Counted from the first letter of the stretch, positions 1-10,183 are shown. The stretch: 48,924 bases of DNA from JAYEPK01 sp048569615 (GCA_048569615.1 JBLIRK010000023.1:1-48924), one strand, 5' to 3'. Numbers and translations are program-made. The notes: generated by a model from the sequence alone, not told the origin.

Positions 1-2080
1 GAACCTGTGCGTCGGTCACGACCCAGTACCATTCCATTGTCTCTGTCATGATGGCCCAAGTGACGTGTCTGTCAGCGGTGAGTGCGATCTCGAATGATTC
101 CTCCTTGTCGACTATCATCCTTCTGCTTTCGAGGTTGGCCTGGTCGACCCTGATCCATGCTTCGACGGAGAGGTCTGTGGCGTCTATGTCCAGGCTTGGT
201 GAGTCCTGGACGTTTGCGTACTGGTCCACGCCGTTGAACTTGAGTGCGTTTCCCCATTTGCCTTCGACCCAAAGCGGGCTTCCGGAGAGCACTCCGTCGT
301 TTCCGTTGGGTGAGAAGTCCCTGATGGTATTTCCGGTTCCCTCGTTGAATTGGTATAGTGCTCTTGTGAATGCATCCGAGGCCATGGTCGTTGTGGTTGT
401 GCTTGGGTTCGTGATGGTGAAGTTCGCCTTTTCCTCTGCCATGATGCCTGTGTCTATGGAGCCTGAGAGGTCAATATTCCTTATCTCGATCTGGTCTCCG
501 CCGATAAGATAAATTCCGATGTTATTATTGGTATACTCACCCTCATCTATGATTATTGAATCGCATTTGTTCAGGATAATGCCATAATCCGTATTGCCCC
601 GGAAATTATTATCAGTTAATGTTATTCCTTCACAGAAAACATTCATTGCTTTTTCGTTATTTTCAAAGTCGTTTAGCAGCACATCGGGCGATGCCGAAGC
701 GCTCAGGTGAAGTCCGACCTCATTATCCACTATCCTGTTCCCCCTGATCTGGGAATCCGATGAGCCAACCCTGATCCCTGTTGCTGTTGAATTGATAACG
801 TTACTGCCGACGGAGGTTGATGCACCGTTTGCCAGAAGGACGTTCCCAGAAGGATTGTTATATATTTCCGAATTGGTAAGCGAGCCTGCACTTCCGTTGT
901 TCACGAATCCATACTGTGCGTTTTCATATATCTTGCAGTTGTCGAGATTTACATCCAGCCCACTTCCGGCGCCAACAAAAACGCCGTGCCTTCCATTGTA
1001 GGCGATTTCCATGTCGTTTATCCAGGCAGGGCAGGAGTCGTATGTAGTTCCTATCCCATCTACAACGTTGTTCTTTGCAGTTCCACCATAGACGTAAACA
1101 GTCTGAGTATACCCGGTGTCGTGGGCAAGTTCAAGCCCGTAGATGGTATTCCTGTCGAAATGGCAGTTATACAGCGTTACGGTTCCTCCCCTTCTTGCCG
1201 AATAACCATATTTGTTCCCGGCGAATGTGCTGTTCCTGATAGTCATCGAACCCGCAGTTATCGGGTCGAAGGTCATCCCAACATCGCCGCAGTTGTATAT
1301 CTCAACATGGTCGAACCTGCCTCCGGCGCCGTAGAAATATTGTATCCCTCTGTATGGATTGCCAATTATCGTCGCATTGGTAAGTGAGAGTTGAGATCCC
1401 GATCCCGCTGCGAAGACTCCCCAACCTGTTGAATTTGAGATCCAGACCTGATCGATATCTATGTCATATCCCAAAGTGGTGGATCCACTGGCATCGCCTG
1501 TATAGATCCCTGCCTGTTCGACATTGAAAATATCGACATTGTAGATCTTGATGTCATCGGAGTAGCATTGGATCCCCCCTCTTGCGTTCTGGAGGTAGTT
1601 CCCGTTGTCACCCCACATATAACTTAATGTGGAGTTTGCGATGTACGCTCCTCCGTAGATCTCGAACTTCCAATGGATTCCCCAGGTATGGTCCCAAGGT
1701 ACTCCTCCCGACATATCGATATAGGTTGTGGTATCATTGGCCGTGAAATTACAGTTCCGGTCGATATACAACATACCTCCATTCCTAACGTAAAGGCCGT
1801 ATTCTCCATCCCTGTCCCCCCCCCATAGGATGTGGGTATTATTGATGTAGAGGGTTCCTCCAAATTGCACCTCGATATTGGCATCCATGATCCATTGTTC
1901 GTTGTCGATGCCTTTTATCTCTCCCGGATACACGATATAATCGGAGTCTATCGTTGAAAAAGCCCAGGATTGCTGCCCGGTGATCTGTTCATCTCCGGTA
2001 GCTGGCGCAATCATGAGAATTGGCGCACCCAGAAGAATAGACACTGTCAAAGCTATCAAAATTACTTTTTCGGCTCTCAT
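1..2080 (-). CDS. Exported right-handed beta-helix repeat protein with C-terminal LamG-like domain (3' end cut by window)
   Basis: Reading the minus strand from ATG at 2080-2078 gives an open frame with no stop for 693 codons, to the first base of the window, so the C-terminus is missing. An AGGTGGGG ribosome site lies 5 nt upstream. The N-terminus (MRAEKVILIALTVSILLG) is a signal peptide. Residues about 40-560 are short repeating units rich in Asn, Gly, Ile and Tyr (such as GNPYRGIQYF, NSTFAGNKYGY, IRGNRIVDNEVG), the pattern of NosD/pectate-lyase-type parallel beta-helix proteins. From about residue 573 (ALYQFNEGTGNTIRDFSPNG) it becomes a concanavalin A/LamG-like jelly roll, usually glycan binding. 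It is probably secreted or surface attached; no catalytic residues could be assigned. The beta-helix call rests on repeat texture, the LamG call on clear motif resemblance. Confidence 0.85.
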   Translation of the reverse strand, partial: MRAEKVILIALTVSILLGAPILMIAPATGDEQITGQQSWAFSTIDSDYIVYPGEIKGIDNEQWIMDANIEVQFGGTLYINNTHILWGGDRDGEYGLYVRNGGMLYIDRNCNFTANDTTTYIDMSGGVPWDHTWGIHWKFEIYGGAYIANSTLSYMWGDNGNYLQNARGGIQCYSDDIKIYNVDIFNVEQAGIYTGDASGSTTLGYDIDIDQVWISNSTGWGVFAAGSGSQLSLTNATIIGNPYRGIQYFYGAGGRFDHVEIYNCGDVGMTFDPITAGSMTIRNSTFAGNKYGYSARRGGTVTLYNCHFDRNTIYGLELAHDTGYTQTVYVYGGTAKNNVVDGIGTTYDSCPAWINDMEIAYNGRHGVFVGAGSGLDVNLDNCKIYENAQYGFVNNGSAGSLTNSEIYNNPSGNVLLANGASTSVGSNVINSTATGIRVGSSDSQIRGNRIVDNEVGLHLSASASPDVLLNDFENNEKAMNVFCEGITLTDNNFRGNTDYGIILNKCDSIIIDEGEYTNNNIGIYLIGGDQIEIRNIDLSGSIDTGIMAEEKANFTITNPSTTTTTMASDAFTRALYQFNEGTGNTIRDFSPNGNDGVLSGSPLWVEGKWGNALKFNGVDQYANVQDSPSLDIDATDLSVEAWIRVDQANLESRRMIVDKEESFEIALTADRHVTWAIMTETMEWYWVVTDAQV

Positions 2081-2244
2081 ATGCCCCACCTGATACACGT
2101 CTCTATTAGGAATCCGATCGTGCAGACCACAATCTAGATATAGGAAACTGGAGAACTAATTACCGTTTTAACTTATTTAATTTTCCATATCTCGAAACTA
2201 CCTGGACATTGGTTATTTTCATTGTATTTAACATGATTGAAAAG
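2081..2244. promoter_or_regulatory. AT-rich intergenic region carrying the promoter of the beta-helix gene
   Basis: This gap separates the hutH stop from the start of the beta-helix gene, both on the minus strand. On that strand an AT-rich TATA-like stretch (AAATTAAATAAG, about 2170-2181) lies well upstream of the ATG, and a strong AGGTGGGG ribosome site sits just before it. No conserved small ORF or structured RNA was seen. The promoter assignment is by motif only. Confidence 0.4.
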
Positions 2245-3768
2245 CTATATTCCTAGCTCTCCCACAGCCTCCTCAACGGCTTTTAGGATGGCTCCGGTGC
2301 GGATCAGGTCTGCGATCGCCTTGATATCTGGATGCAGCGGTCTGTCCTCGGTCATGAAATCCACCTTCTCCCTGATGACTTCGTATGCAGCCTTAGTTCC
2401 GAGGCCCGGGGAGCTCGGCTTCCTGAAGTCCAGGGCCTGGGCAGCGGCCATCATCTCGATGGCGATGACTCCCGCTGTGTTCCTGTTGATTTCCTTCAGA
2501 TGCCTGATGGCGACCGGGCCCATCGACACATGGTCCTCCTGGTCGGCTGAAACGGAGATGGAGTCCACCGATGCCGGATGGGAAAGCACCTTGTTCTCGG
2601 ATGTCATGACCGCCGCCGTATACTGGGCGACCATCTGCCCTGAGTTCATACCGGCTCCCTCCACGAGGAATGCCGGAAGGCCGGATAGCGCAGGGTTCAG
2701 GAGCCTGTTGGTGTGCCTTTCGGACAGGTCGCATAGCTCTGACATTCCGATCTTCAGGACATCGGCTGCGATCCCCACCGGCTGGCCGTGGAAGTTCCCG
2801 GCCCCTATATGGTCCATCTCGTCGGGGAAGAACAGCGGATTGTCAACAACGGAGTTCAACTCGGTCTCGATGGTCTCCCTGGCGAAATGCCACAGGTCAA
2901 TGGTGGGCCCCATCGCCTGGGGAGCGCACCTCATCGAATATCCGTCCTGGACCTTTTTACTGGGGGAGGCGAGTATCTCGGACCCTGCAAGTAGCTTTCT
3001 GATGTGCGAGGCCACTATGCCCTGCCCTCTATGGGGCCTCAGGGAATGGACCCTTGCGTCGAATGGTTTGAGGACGGTATGGAGAGCATCAAGTGTCATC
3101 GCCGTGGCGATCACGGCATTCTTGATAAGGTCCCTGGAGTCGTCAAGGAGCAGGCACATCTGGCCCACCATTACCTGGGTCCCGTTGATGAAGGCGAGCC
3201 CTTCCTTGAAGGTGGGCTCAACAGGCTCCAGACCTGCCTTTTTCATCGCTTCCCTTGACGGCAGGAGCTCTCCCTTGTATCTGGCCATTCCGTCACCTAT
3301 GACGGTCTCGGCTATCTGGGAGAGCGGTGAGAGGTCCCCGGAGCATCCGACGGACCCTTTCTCGTAAACGACGGGCATCACGCCGCGGTTTACCATCTCC
3401 ATGTAGGTCCGGGCCGATGAGAGCCGGATCCCGCTGTGCCCCTTTCCCCATACATGGGCTCTCGCTGCCATTGTCGCCCTTATCTCCTCCTCGGGGATCT
3501 CGTCCCCGAATGAGGCGCTGTGGGAGTAGATGATCTTCTTCTGGAGCTCGAGGCCCTGCTCCGGAGAAAGGAATACCGAGGCCAGCTCGCCGATCCCGGT
3601 TGTAACACCGTAGATCTTCTCACCCTTTTCGACAAGCTCCAGTATCATTTTCTGGCACCTGTCTATATTCTCGATGGCTTCCTCTGAATACCTTATTGTC
3701 GCATGGTCCCTCGCCACCTTGACGATGTCCTCGAAGGTGAGATCCTTGACACCCAGTTCTTTCTCCAC
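2245..3768 (-). CDS. hutH: Histidine ammonia-lyase-like MIO enzyme
   Basis: A 507-aa protein of the aromatic amino acid ammonia-lyase family, which eliminates ammonia from histidine to give urocanate. It starts with GTG behind a GGAGGT site 6 nt away. Numbering matches the Pseudomonas putida enzyme: Tyr53 in IYGVTTGIG, His83 in YSHSAS, the MIO-forming triad at 142-144, Asn in INGTQ and Tyr in QDGYSMRC. The triad reads Cys-Ser-Gly instead of the usual Ala-Ser-Gly. The segment SADQEDHVSMG keeps the Glu that favours histidine over phenylalanine or tyrosine substrates. Several family-conserved stretches diverge (RAHVWGKGHSGIR), so a related aromatic substrate is possible. No other hut gene is in the window. 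It is divergently transcribed from the lamin-tail protein gene. Confidence 0.88.
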   Translation of the reverse strand: MEKELGVKDLTFEDIVKVARDHATIRYSEEAIENIDRCQKMILELVEKGEKIYGVTTGIGELASVFLSPEQGLELQKKIIYSHSASFGDEIPEEEIRATMAARAHVWGKGHSGIRLSSARTYMEMVNRGVMPVVYEKGSVGCSGDLSPLSQIAETVIGDGMARYKGELLPSREAMKKAGLEPVEPTFKEGLAFINGTQVMVGQMCLLLDDSRDLIKNAVIATAMTLDALHTVLKPFDARVHSLRPHRGQGIVASHIRKLLAGSEILASPSKKVQDGYSMRCAPQAMGPTIDLWHFARETIETELNSVVDNPLFFPDEMDHIGAGNFHGQPVGIAADVLKIGMSELCDLSERHTNRLLNPALSGLPAFLVEGAGMNSGQMVAQYTAAVMTSENKVLSHPASVDSISVSADQEDHVSMGPVAIRHLKEINRNTAGVIAIEMMAAAQALDFRKPSSPGLGTKAAYEVIREKVDFMTEDRPLHPDIKAIADLIRTGAILKAVEEAVGELGI

Positions 3769-3901
3769 GGAATGACCTCCACGGGCAAATTCAGGGTTGG
3801 TAAACCCAACTATATGTTAAAACTATCGGGAATTATTCTGAAACGATGCAGGGACCAGCGGGTAATGGAATAGAAAGACGTAATTATCCAGACCATGTTA
3901 G
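3769..3901. promoter_or_regulatory. Divergent promoter region between hutH and the lamin-tail/PLD gene
   Basis: This 133-bp gap must carry both promoters. Toward hutH (minus strand) there is a TATA-like GTTTTAACATATAG at about 3811-3824. A small palindrome, GTTGG at 3796-3800 and CCAAC at 3806-3810, lies between that element and the hutH ribosome site. Toward the plus-strand gene only weak AT-rich sequence (GTAATTATCC, about 3880-3889) is visible. No experimental support. Confidence 0.35.
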
Positions 3902-6900
3902 ATGACCCGGAGGAATGAGTTGCGCTGCCGTAGTTTCCATCAGGCTGGAATTGTTACGCTGAAGTTGAAAAGCCATCGATCGAAACGCTATCGGTTGATG
4001 ATCGTCCTTCTTGCTGTCTCATGCTTGATCCCCTCCGTCCAAATCAACGTCGGGGAGCCGATGAGGGGGGAATCGTTGGTACCTGGGCAGGGATCCGCGA
4101 TCGATACTGCAATTGGTCAATGGGAACCTTCGGTCGTTGTGAATGAGGTGTGCCCTGACCCGGACTCGGACCACAATGGGGACGGTCTCGAGGACCAGAA
4201 TGACGAGTACGTGGAGCTCTTCAACAGAGGAACGGAAACGGTATATCTGACGGATTGGAGCATAAGGGACAATTCGGGGAGATTCACACTCGACAATAAA
4301 ACGGTCCCACCCGGAGGCAGGTTGGTTCTGTGGAGGAACGAGACCGGTCTTGCACTGGGCAGGGACGACATGATCTCCCTGCACCTTCCCAACGGGACAA
4401 TGGTTGACGCGATGAGCTGGCAGGACATAACCAGGGGAGCGTCTCTCCAGCGCTCTCCGGACGGTTCGGAAAGGATCAGGACCACTTCCCTTGCAACTCC
4501 GGGGGAAGATAACATATTTCCCCCGATGATACTGTTGAACGAGGTGATGATGGATCCGGAAGGCTCCAATACGGGGAATCAATGGTTCGAGCTGCTGAAT
4601 TCGGGAGGGCCAGAAGATCTTAATGGTTTCACCCTTACCAATGGCGAAAGCTTCTCGGCGAAGCTCCCTGAAGTGCTGATCATGCCCGGGGAAAGGATCG
4701 TTATTGTCTCCACCGGGTCCGAGCTTCTACCAGGAGACCTTGGGGACTGCAGCGTGATCAAGATCGGAATGGATAAAACACTGTATGTGAGCGGTGATGA
4801 TCTGACCCTGATCGACCCGGACGGATATGCAGTTGATTTTCTTGCCTGGGGGAGCTCCACCCATGTCGGGAGACCAATGGGCCTATTCTCGGAGGAGGCG
4901 TGGTCGGGAAAATATTATGATGCGGACCTTGGAGGAATGTCAACGAGCGGGATGAACAATCCCGTACCCGCCGAAGGGCGTTCACTTCAGCGTGCGGCCG
5001 ATGGTATGGACAATAATTCTCCAAAGGAATGGACCATTGCTCCAGGATCCGTCGGCCACACGATGGGCTATGACAATGGCCTCGATCCGAGCATGGAGAT
5101 CGAGCCGTTGCAGGACACGTTTCTTTTTAATTCTTCCTCGGACAAGATGCTGGATCTCGAGTTCAAGAACACAGGCAACATGACAGGAGTTCTTGGGATT
5201 GATGTCTTTTCCAGTGATTGCAAATGGGAAGTGGAAATGAAGGGAACGGGATTCATATCAATGGAGAGGAATTCATCTGCTTCCTTGGAGATTGCGGTCC
5301 GCTCCCCCGATTCCATCCAAGAGAACCGCACCGCCGAACTGAAGTTGGAGGTGTACTGGACGGAGATCCCTTTCCTGGACCTGGGAAAAAGCTATGAGCT
5401 GCTGATGCCGGGCCCCGATCTGAAATTCGGGGAGATTGAGTTCAGCTTCGATGGAGAGCGGATGACAGAATATCCCCAGGGATCCATAATTGAGGCAAAC
5501 GTCGAGGTTCTCGGGGGCGGGGAGATCGACCCTGGAGATACTCGCCTGAGAGCTTTGCTCAAGCCCGCGGAGGAAAATTTCACCAGTACCCGGGAAGAAT
5601 GGTACTGGGAGCTCCCCTCGATGAAAAAGACCTCGAGGAGGACCATCGGATTCGAGATCGACACCCTCGACCTTGCCGGCGATTTTCAAATGGAGCTGCT
5701 CCTTGACCCAGATAACGAAACCGCTGAGATAGATGAGGCGAACAATGGATTCACTTTTACCTTCAATGTCCTGCCTTCCTGTCTCGGCCACGGGCATTCG
5801 ACGATCCTTATAGACAGGGTGCTTTGGAACGTTTCAAGGGATGTTTTGTATCTCTCCCTGTTCAATCCCCTGGAGGAGGAGCTGGACATATCTGGAATGA
5901 AGATCAGCGACGGGATCGAGTTCTCATCATTTCCGGCTGGAACCTCCATCGGACCAAGATCCAGTGCCTTTGTGTTCTGGGGAGCCCCCGATCCTTCGAT
6001 CTCGGGAGGGAGCCTATACCGGTCCATGTCAACCGGCGTCTCAACGGTCAGGATGGTGCATCACGGCAGCATTCCGGACCTTTTTTCAACAGGGGAGCTG
6101 CATCTTCTGGGGGAGTTCAGGCAGGTGATCGACACTGTTTTTCTGAAAAGAGAAGGGCCCGGTGAGATCGATTATTTCAAACCAGGCGGGGTCATGGAAA
6201 CGACCTGGGGGACGCCTATGTGCAGAATAAAAGATTCGCTCGGAAATCCCATGGATACCAACAGCTCTCTGGATTGGAGGGTGGATGAAAACCCCTGCTG
6301 GATCAAGGGATTTCTACCTGCACCAGGGCAGCAGGGCATGGGGGAGGTACTTGTTCTCTCCTCCGGGGCCCCTTTCAGGGACCTGTCCGGCCACATGGTG
6401 ATTTCCGGAAGGAGAGCATTGGTTCTGCCCAGCGGCACCATCTCGGATGAGCGCGGTTTGATAGTATTAAGTTCCGAACCGGAAAGCTACTTTAATGTCC
6501 AGGGCGAGCCGCCCGACCTGAAGTTCGGAACTGCGGCAGAGATCGTGGGCATGGAGATCCAGGGATGTGTAGTCCCGGGCTGGAACGAATTCCTGCTCCC
6601 CAACGGGGGCGGAGAAATGCAGCTTGTAGGTCCAGGGGGAAATTTGATACAATCCGTGAGATGGGGAGCGGGAGGCGAAGGCTCCATCGGTGTCATAGGT
6701 ACGGATATCATGGTATGGAGCACCTCGGAGGGCGGGGAACATGAAGGCTCGTGGAGGCTCCTCTCCCAGGGAGCACAACCAGTGGAAGCAATGAGGGGCC
6801 CCTCTCCTCCGACCTCTGTGGAAGCCTCGTTCTTCAGGGACGGAAGTTCGCTCATGTCCTGGGTCCTCGAATCGGAAGATACGGTTGTGGTGATATCCGA

Positions 6901-9900
6901 TGCGGTTTCGGATATCTCGATATGCGGTCAGCTTATTGAAAAAGTGAGTTTGGAAGGGGATGTAAGCATTATTTTTACGAAACCGCCCTGGTCAGGGCTC
7001 CCCGGGATCTGGGAGGAATATGCTCCAACTGACATAAGGTCCCGAATTGCGGTCAACTTGATGGAAATTGGAGCAGATATATTTCATGTCGAAGATGAAG
7101 ATACAGGCATGGGGCCTTCCCTTGCTTTTTCAGGTGGGAGACTAGCGATTTTCGGCGGACCGCTTGCGGGATCGAGCGAGGATGGGGAGTGCGGAGCATC
7201 TTTCTTCATAGGGCTGGAGGACATGTCGGGGAATCTATTATGGGAAGACCAGGTCATGGGAAGATACGGGATCCGCTTCCGGGACTCCGAACCGATGCTA
7301 GACCTCCTGGATATCAACGCGGAAGATGCGCCCCTGTATCCGCCGATCCAAACAAGTCCCCCATTTTTCAAAGCTTATTTCGGATTGGAATGGAGGGATT
7401 GGCTGGGGGATTTTGATGTGGAAGATGGAGGAGATCTGAGGTTCCTTCCCGGTCCCGGACCATTCGACGAGGTTTTTATGGCCCAGACCATTGAAAAAGG
7501 TGCATCGGTATCGCTGCTGTTGAATCCCAGGGACCTCCGTGTCCTGGGAAACACCTCCCTATCGAAGTTGGGCATCGTCCCCGGGAGGTTATCGAACGGG
7601 ATTCATCTCCTGTCCAGGGAAGAACTCGAGAACGATGTCTTCCTCAGGTCTGCCGCACTGTCGGATATCTTCGGTGCCCCATCAAACCGTTACAGTATGA
7701 AACTCGGACCCGCTTCATGGGCGGTCGAGAACTTCCTTGGATATCTGCTCTCCCCGGACCGTTTCGAGGTAATGCTCCCCGGTGTCACGGAAGATGCCAT
7801 CGGATACCGATTATGTCTTTGCGGCCCGACAGATGTCGGAGCTTTCCCCTGGTGGAGCGAAGAGGTCTGTTCGGAGGTCCCGGTAGGTTTTCTTCCAGGT
7901 TCCTGGGAGAGCTCTCTTCCTTATGAAAAAACGGAAGTAAGGCTGGAAGAGGTTTACTACGACACCTATCTTGCGAATGATCCGGACGAGTACGTGGCTC
8001 TCAGGAACTGCGGGGAAGAAGAGGTGGACCTGAAGGGCTTCTTCCTCACGGATGATGAGGGTCTGGGGTATTCATCGGATGGAATTCTGGGCATCGAAGA
8101 TGCTGCGATCGCCCCTGGGGGAATGCTGTTCATCGCCAGGGATGGCGAGGCATTCCTGTCGCAGAACGGATTCGACGCCGACCTTGCATTTTCGGGAACC
8201 GGAAGGGACAGTGGCATCCATGTTCTGACGGGGGACCCTAGGCTGTCAAACGGCAATGAAACGATATCACTGAGGGATCCCCTGGGAAGGGTTATCGATG
8301 TTGTTGTATACGGAAGCGCAATGTGGCCCGAAGATACTTGGGCCAGCCTGGATGAAGCTGACTGGTCCGGAGGGGGAGCTCCCGATGTGGGGTGGGGCAA
8401 AATATTGTACAGAAAGGGACCGCATTCCTTTCCTTTTTCAGTTGATACGAACGATCCGGCTGATTGGACCGCCGACAGACCAAGGCATCCCGGCCAGTCC
8501 CGTTTTCCGATTTTTTCAGAAAGGGAACTGCATGACCTGAAATTTGGTGTCAGCCCTGATTCATCATCCGACCTCATGGCGGATATCCTGAAAAATGCTG
8601 CGCGGACGTTGGATATCAACGTCTATGAGATTTGTGCCCAATGGATGGTCTCATCGATCATCGGAGCGAGCTTGAGGGGAGTCGAGGTCCGGGTGATCGC
8701 TGAGGGGAATCCCGTTTCCGGAATTCCGATATCGGGCAAGGCCGCCCTCCGCAGACTCGTCGACGAGGGCATAGATGTCAGATTGATGTACACTTCTCCG
8801 CAGGACGGTATAAGGGACCGATACAGATACGATCATGCAAAGTATGTCATATCGGATTCTACCAGTTTCCTGATCTCCACCGAAAATTTCAAGGAGAGCT
8901 CGTTTCCTGCCCCGGGAGGTGATGGAGACGCTTCCACACGGGGGTGGATCGTGTCAGGCACCTCCTCCGGTATCTGCAGGGACCTCTCGGATATCTTCGA
9001 GGATGATTGGCAGGGCGGCGATATGATGGACGCATCCCTCTTGGCCGGGAACTGGTCCACCGGGGATTATCTTAACGACATTTCCGAGGGAGGTCATCCT
9101 TCGATATTCTCCTCGGAAGAGATCACATCCTCCTCGACCGGATGGATAATTGCCTCACCGGACCAGATCTCCCAGGAGAGCAATCCTCTTCTGGATTCAA
9201 TAGAAGAAGCGGTATCTACCATCGACCTGGAGCTTCTGGACCTCGATCCTTTCTTCATCGATGTATTGGAATCGGTCAATTCCCATAAAGCAGCTCGGAT
9301 AACGAATCCGTATCTCAGGAAGGTCATGGAAGCGTCGGAGAGGGGAGTCCGTGTGAGGATCCTCATGGATGGTTCAGATTTCGACGGAGACGGGATCCCG
9401 GACAACAGACCTACCGCGGACCAGCTTTCCTCCTGGGCAGAGGCCAAGGATCTTAAGGCGTCCTTTCAGGTAAAACTTCACCCGGCAAGCAGGGATGTAG
9501 GGGAAGGAGCGATCAGCATGATCCATGCAAAGGGCATGGTTGTGGATTCGGAGTCGGTCTGGATATCATCGTTCAACTGGAATCCAACATCGGCCAACGA
9601 GAATAGGGAGGTGGGGATCCTGCTCTCATCACCCGGGGCAGGACAGTACTTCGGACGTGTTTTCGACTTTGACTGGAACGGAACCCTTGCCGCCGAGGTT
9701 TCGGCCGCAAATGTGTGGGCGGGAGCCACGTTCGTTGATGGAAAGACCTGCTACGTGGAAATGGAGATGGACCTCTTATGGACGGGAGATGGTCCGGTTA
9801 GCATAATGGTGGAGGGAACCGATGATGAAAGCGATTCGGAAAGGATTCTCCTGGAAACGGAGGTCCCCGAGGGTTTCAGCGGAAGGCTGGAATTGGGAGC

Positions 9901-10159
9901 GGAGGTGGATCCTCCCGGGATGTTCCGTAAGGTCAATGTGAAGGCGGGATCCGGGGGAAGGGAGATCCAACTTCTATCCGTTGAGCTCAAAGTTCCCTCA
10001 GAGGACAGCGGTATTGGCTCGATCCCTCTCATGAGAGAGCCTTATATCCCCGTCATCGCAGCGCTCATCATTGCAATCGGTGCATCGGCAATTCTTGAAA
10101 TGTCCCGGATATTGAGGGCCAGGATCGGAAGCACTTCGGCATCGGCCATCGAGGAGTAG
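3902..10159 (+). CDS. Giant surface protein: lamin-tail domains, CARDB and phospholipase D-like module, C-terminal membrane anchor
   Basis: A 2085-aa exported protein. After a basic N-terminus comes a signal/anchor segment (MIVLLAVSCLIPSV). Lamin-tail (LTD) domains open with the typical NEV-like strand at about residues 77 (VVVNEVCPDP), 210 (ILLNEVMMDP) and 1346 (VRLEEVYYD), with a weaker one near 634. A CARDB-like Ig domain spans about 506-625. Residues about 1540-1930 are a phospholipase D-superfamily module with two HxKx4D motifs, HAKYVISD (His1645) and HAKGMVVD (His1875), each followed by a GSxN-like STEN or SSFN. A membrane helix near 2048-2066 with a short basic tail anchors it, so the PLD site faces outside. 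Substrate (phospholipid, DNA or other phosphodiester) is unknown. Start choice is open: ATG 3902 has no ribosome site, while TTG 3920 has GGAGG 6 nt upstream. Confidence 0.88.
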   Translation: MTRRNELRCRSFHQAGIVTLKLKSHRSKRYRLMIVLLAVSCLIPSVQINVGEPMRGESLVPGQGSAIDTAIGQWEPSVVVNEVCPDPDSDHNGDGLEDQNDEYVELFNRGTETVYLTDWSIRDNSGRFTLDNKTVPPGGRLVLWRNETGLALGRDDMISLHLPNGTMVDAMSWQDITRGASLQRSPDGSERIRTTSLATPGEDNIFPPMILLNEVMMDPEGSNTGNQWFELLNSGGPEDLNGFTLTNGESFSAKLPEVLIMPGERIVIVSTGSELLPGDLGDCSVIKIGMDKTLYVSGDDLTLIDPDGYAVDFLAWGSSTHVGRPMGLFSEEAWSGKYYDADLGGMSTSGMNNPVPAEGRSLQRAADGMDNNSPKEWTIAPGSVGHTMGYDNGLDPSMEIEPLQDTFLFNSSSDKMLDLEFKNTGNMTGVLGIDVFSSDCKWEVEMKGTGFISMERNSSASLEIAVRSPDSIQENRTAELKLEVYWTEIPFLDLGKSYELLMPGPDLKFGEIEFSFDGERMTEYPQGSIIEANVEVLGGGEIDPGDTRLRALLKPAEENFTSTREEWYWELPSMKKTSRRTIGFEIDTLDLAGDFQMELLLDPDNETAEIDEANNGFTFTFNVLPSCLGHGHSTILIDRVLWNVSRDVLYLSLFNPLEEELDISGMKISDGIEFSSFPAGTSIGPRSSAFVFWGAPDPSISGGSLYRSMSTGVSTVRMVHHGSIPDLFSTGELHLLGEFRQVIDTVFLKREGPGEIDYFKPGGVMETTWGTPMCRIKDSLGNPMDTNSSLDWRVDENPCWIKGFLPAPGQQGMGEVLVLSSGAPFRDLSGHMVISGRRALVLPSGTISDERGLIVLSSEPESYFNVQGEPPDLKFGTAAEIVGMEIQGCVVPGWNEFLLPNGGGEMQLVGPGGNLIQSVRWGAGGEGSIGVIGTDIMVWSTSEGGEHEGSWRLLSQGAQPVEAMRGPSPPTSVEASFFRDGSSLMSWVLESEDTVVVISDAVSDISICGQLIEKVSLEGDVSIIFTKPPWSGLPGIWEEYAPTDIRSRIAVNLMEIGADIFHVEDEDTGMGPSLAFSGGRLAIFGGPLAGSSEDGECGASFFIGLEDMSGNLLWEDQVMGRYGIRFRDSEPMLDLLDINAEDAPLYPPIQTSPPFFKAYFGLEWRDWLGDFDVEDGGDLRFLPGPGPFDEVFMAQTIEKGASVSLLLNPRDLRVLGNTSLSKLGIVPGRLSNGIHLLSREELENDVFLRSAALSDIFGAPSNRYSMKLGPASWAVENFLGYLLSPDRFEVMLPGVTEDAIGYRLCLCGPTDVGAFPWWSEEVCSEVPVGFLPGSWESSLPYEKTEVRLEEVYYDTYLANDPDEYVALRNCGEEEVDLKGFFLTDDEGLGYSSDGILGIEDAAIAPGGMLFIARDGEAFLSQNGFDADLAFSGTGRDSGIHVLTGDPRLSNGNETISLRDPLGRVIDVVVYGSAMWPEDTWASLDEADWSGGGAPDVGWGKILYRKGPHSFPFSVDTNDPADWTADRPRHPGQSRFPIFSERELHDLKFGVSPDSSSDLMADILKNAARTLDINVYEICAQWMVSSIIGASLRGVEVRVIAEGNPVSGIPISGKAALRRLVDEGIDVRLMYTSPQDGIRDRYRYDHAKYVISDSTSFLISTENFKESSFPAPGGDGDASTRGWIVSGTSSGICRDLSDIFEDDWQGGDMMDASLLAGNWSTGDYLNDISEGGHPSIFSSEEITSSSTGWIIASPDQISQESNPLLDSIEEAVSTIDLELLDLDPFFIDVLESVNSHKAARITNPYLRKVMEASERGVRVRILMDGSDFDGDGIPDNRPTADQLSSWAEAKDLKASFQVKLHPASRDVGEGAISMIHAKGMVVDSESVWISSFNWNPTSANENREVGILLSSPGAGQYFGRVFDFDWNGTLAAEVSAANVWAGATFVDGKTCYVEMEMDLLWTGDGPVSIMVEGTDDESDSERILLETEVPEGFSGRLELGAEVDPPGMFRKVNVKAGSGGREIQLLSVELKVPSEDSGIGSIPLMREPYIPVIAALIIAIGASAILEMSRILRARIGSTSASAIEE

Positions 10160-10183
10160 TTGTTACGGAGCCCTTTACATAAA

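Noticed and set aside
2237..3367. 376-codon plus-strand frame over hutH
   Set aside because: Antisense shadow of hutH, whose active-site motifs all lie in the minus frame.
3794..3810. Short palindrome GGGTTGGTAAACCCAAC in the hutH promoter gap as an operator
   Set aside because: Too short and without a known matching regulator; such repeats are expected by chance. Mentioned only in the promoter entry.
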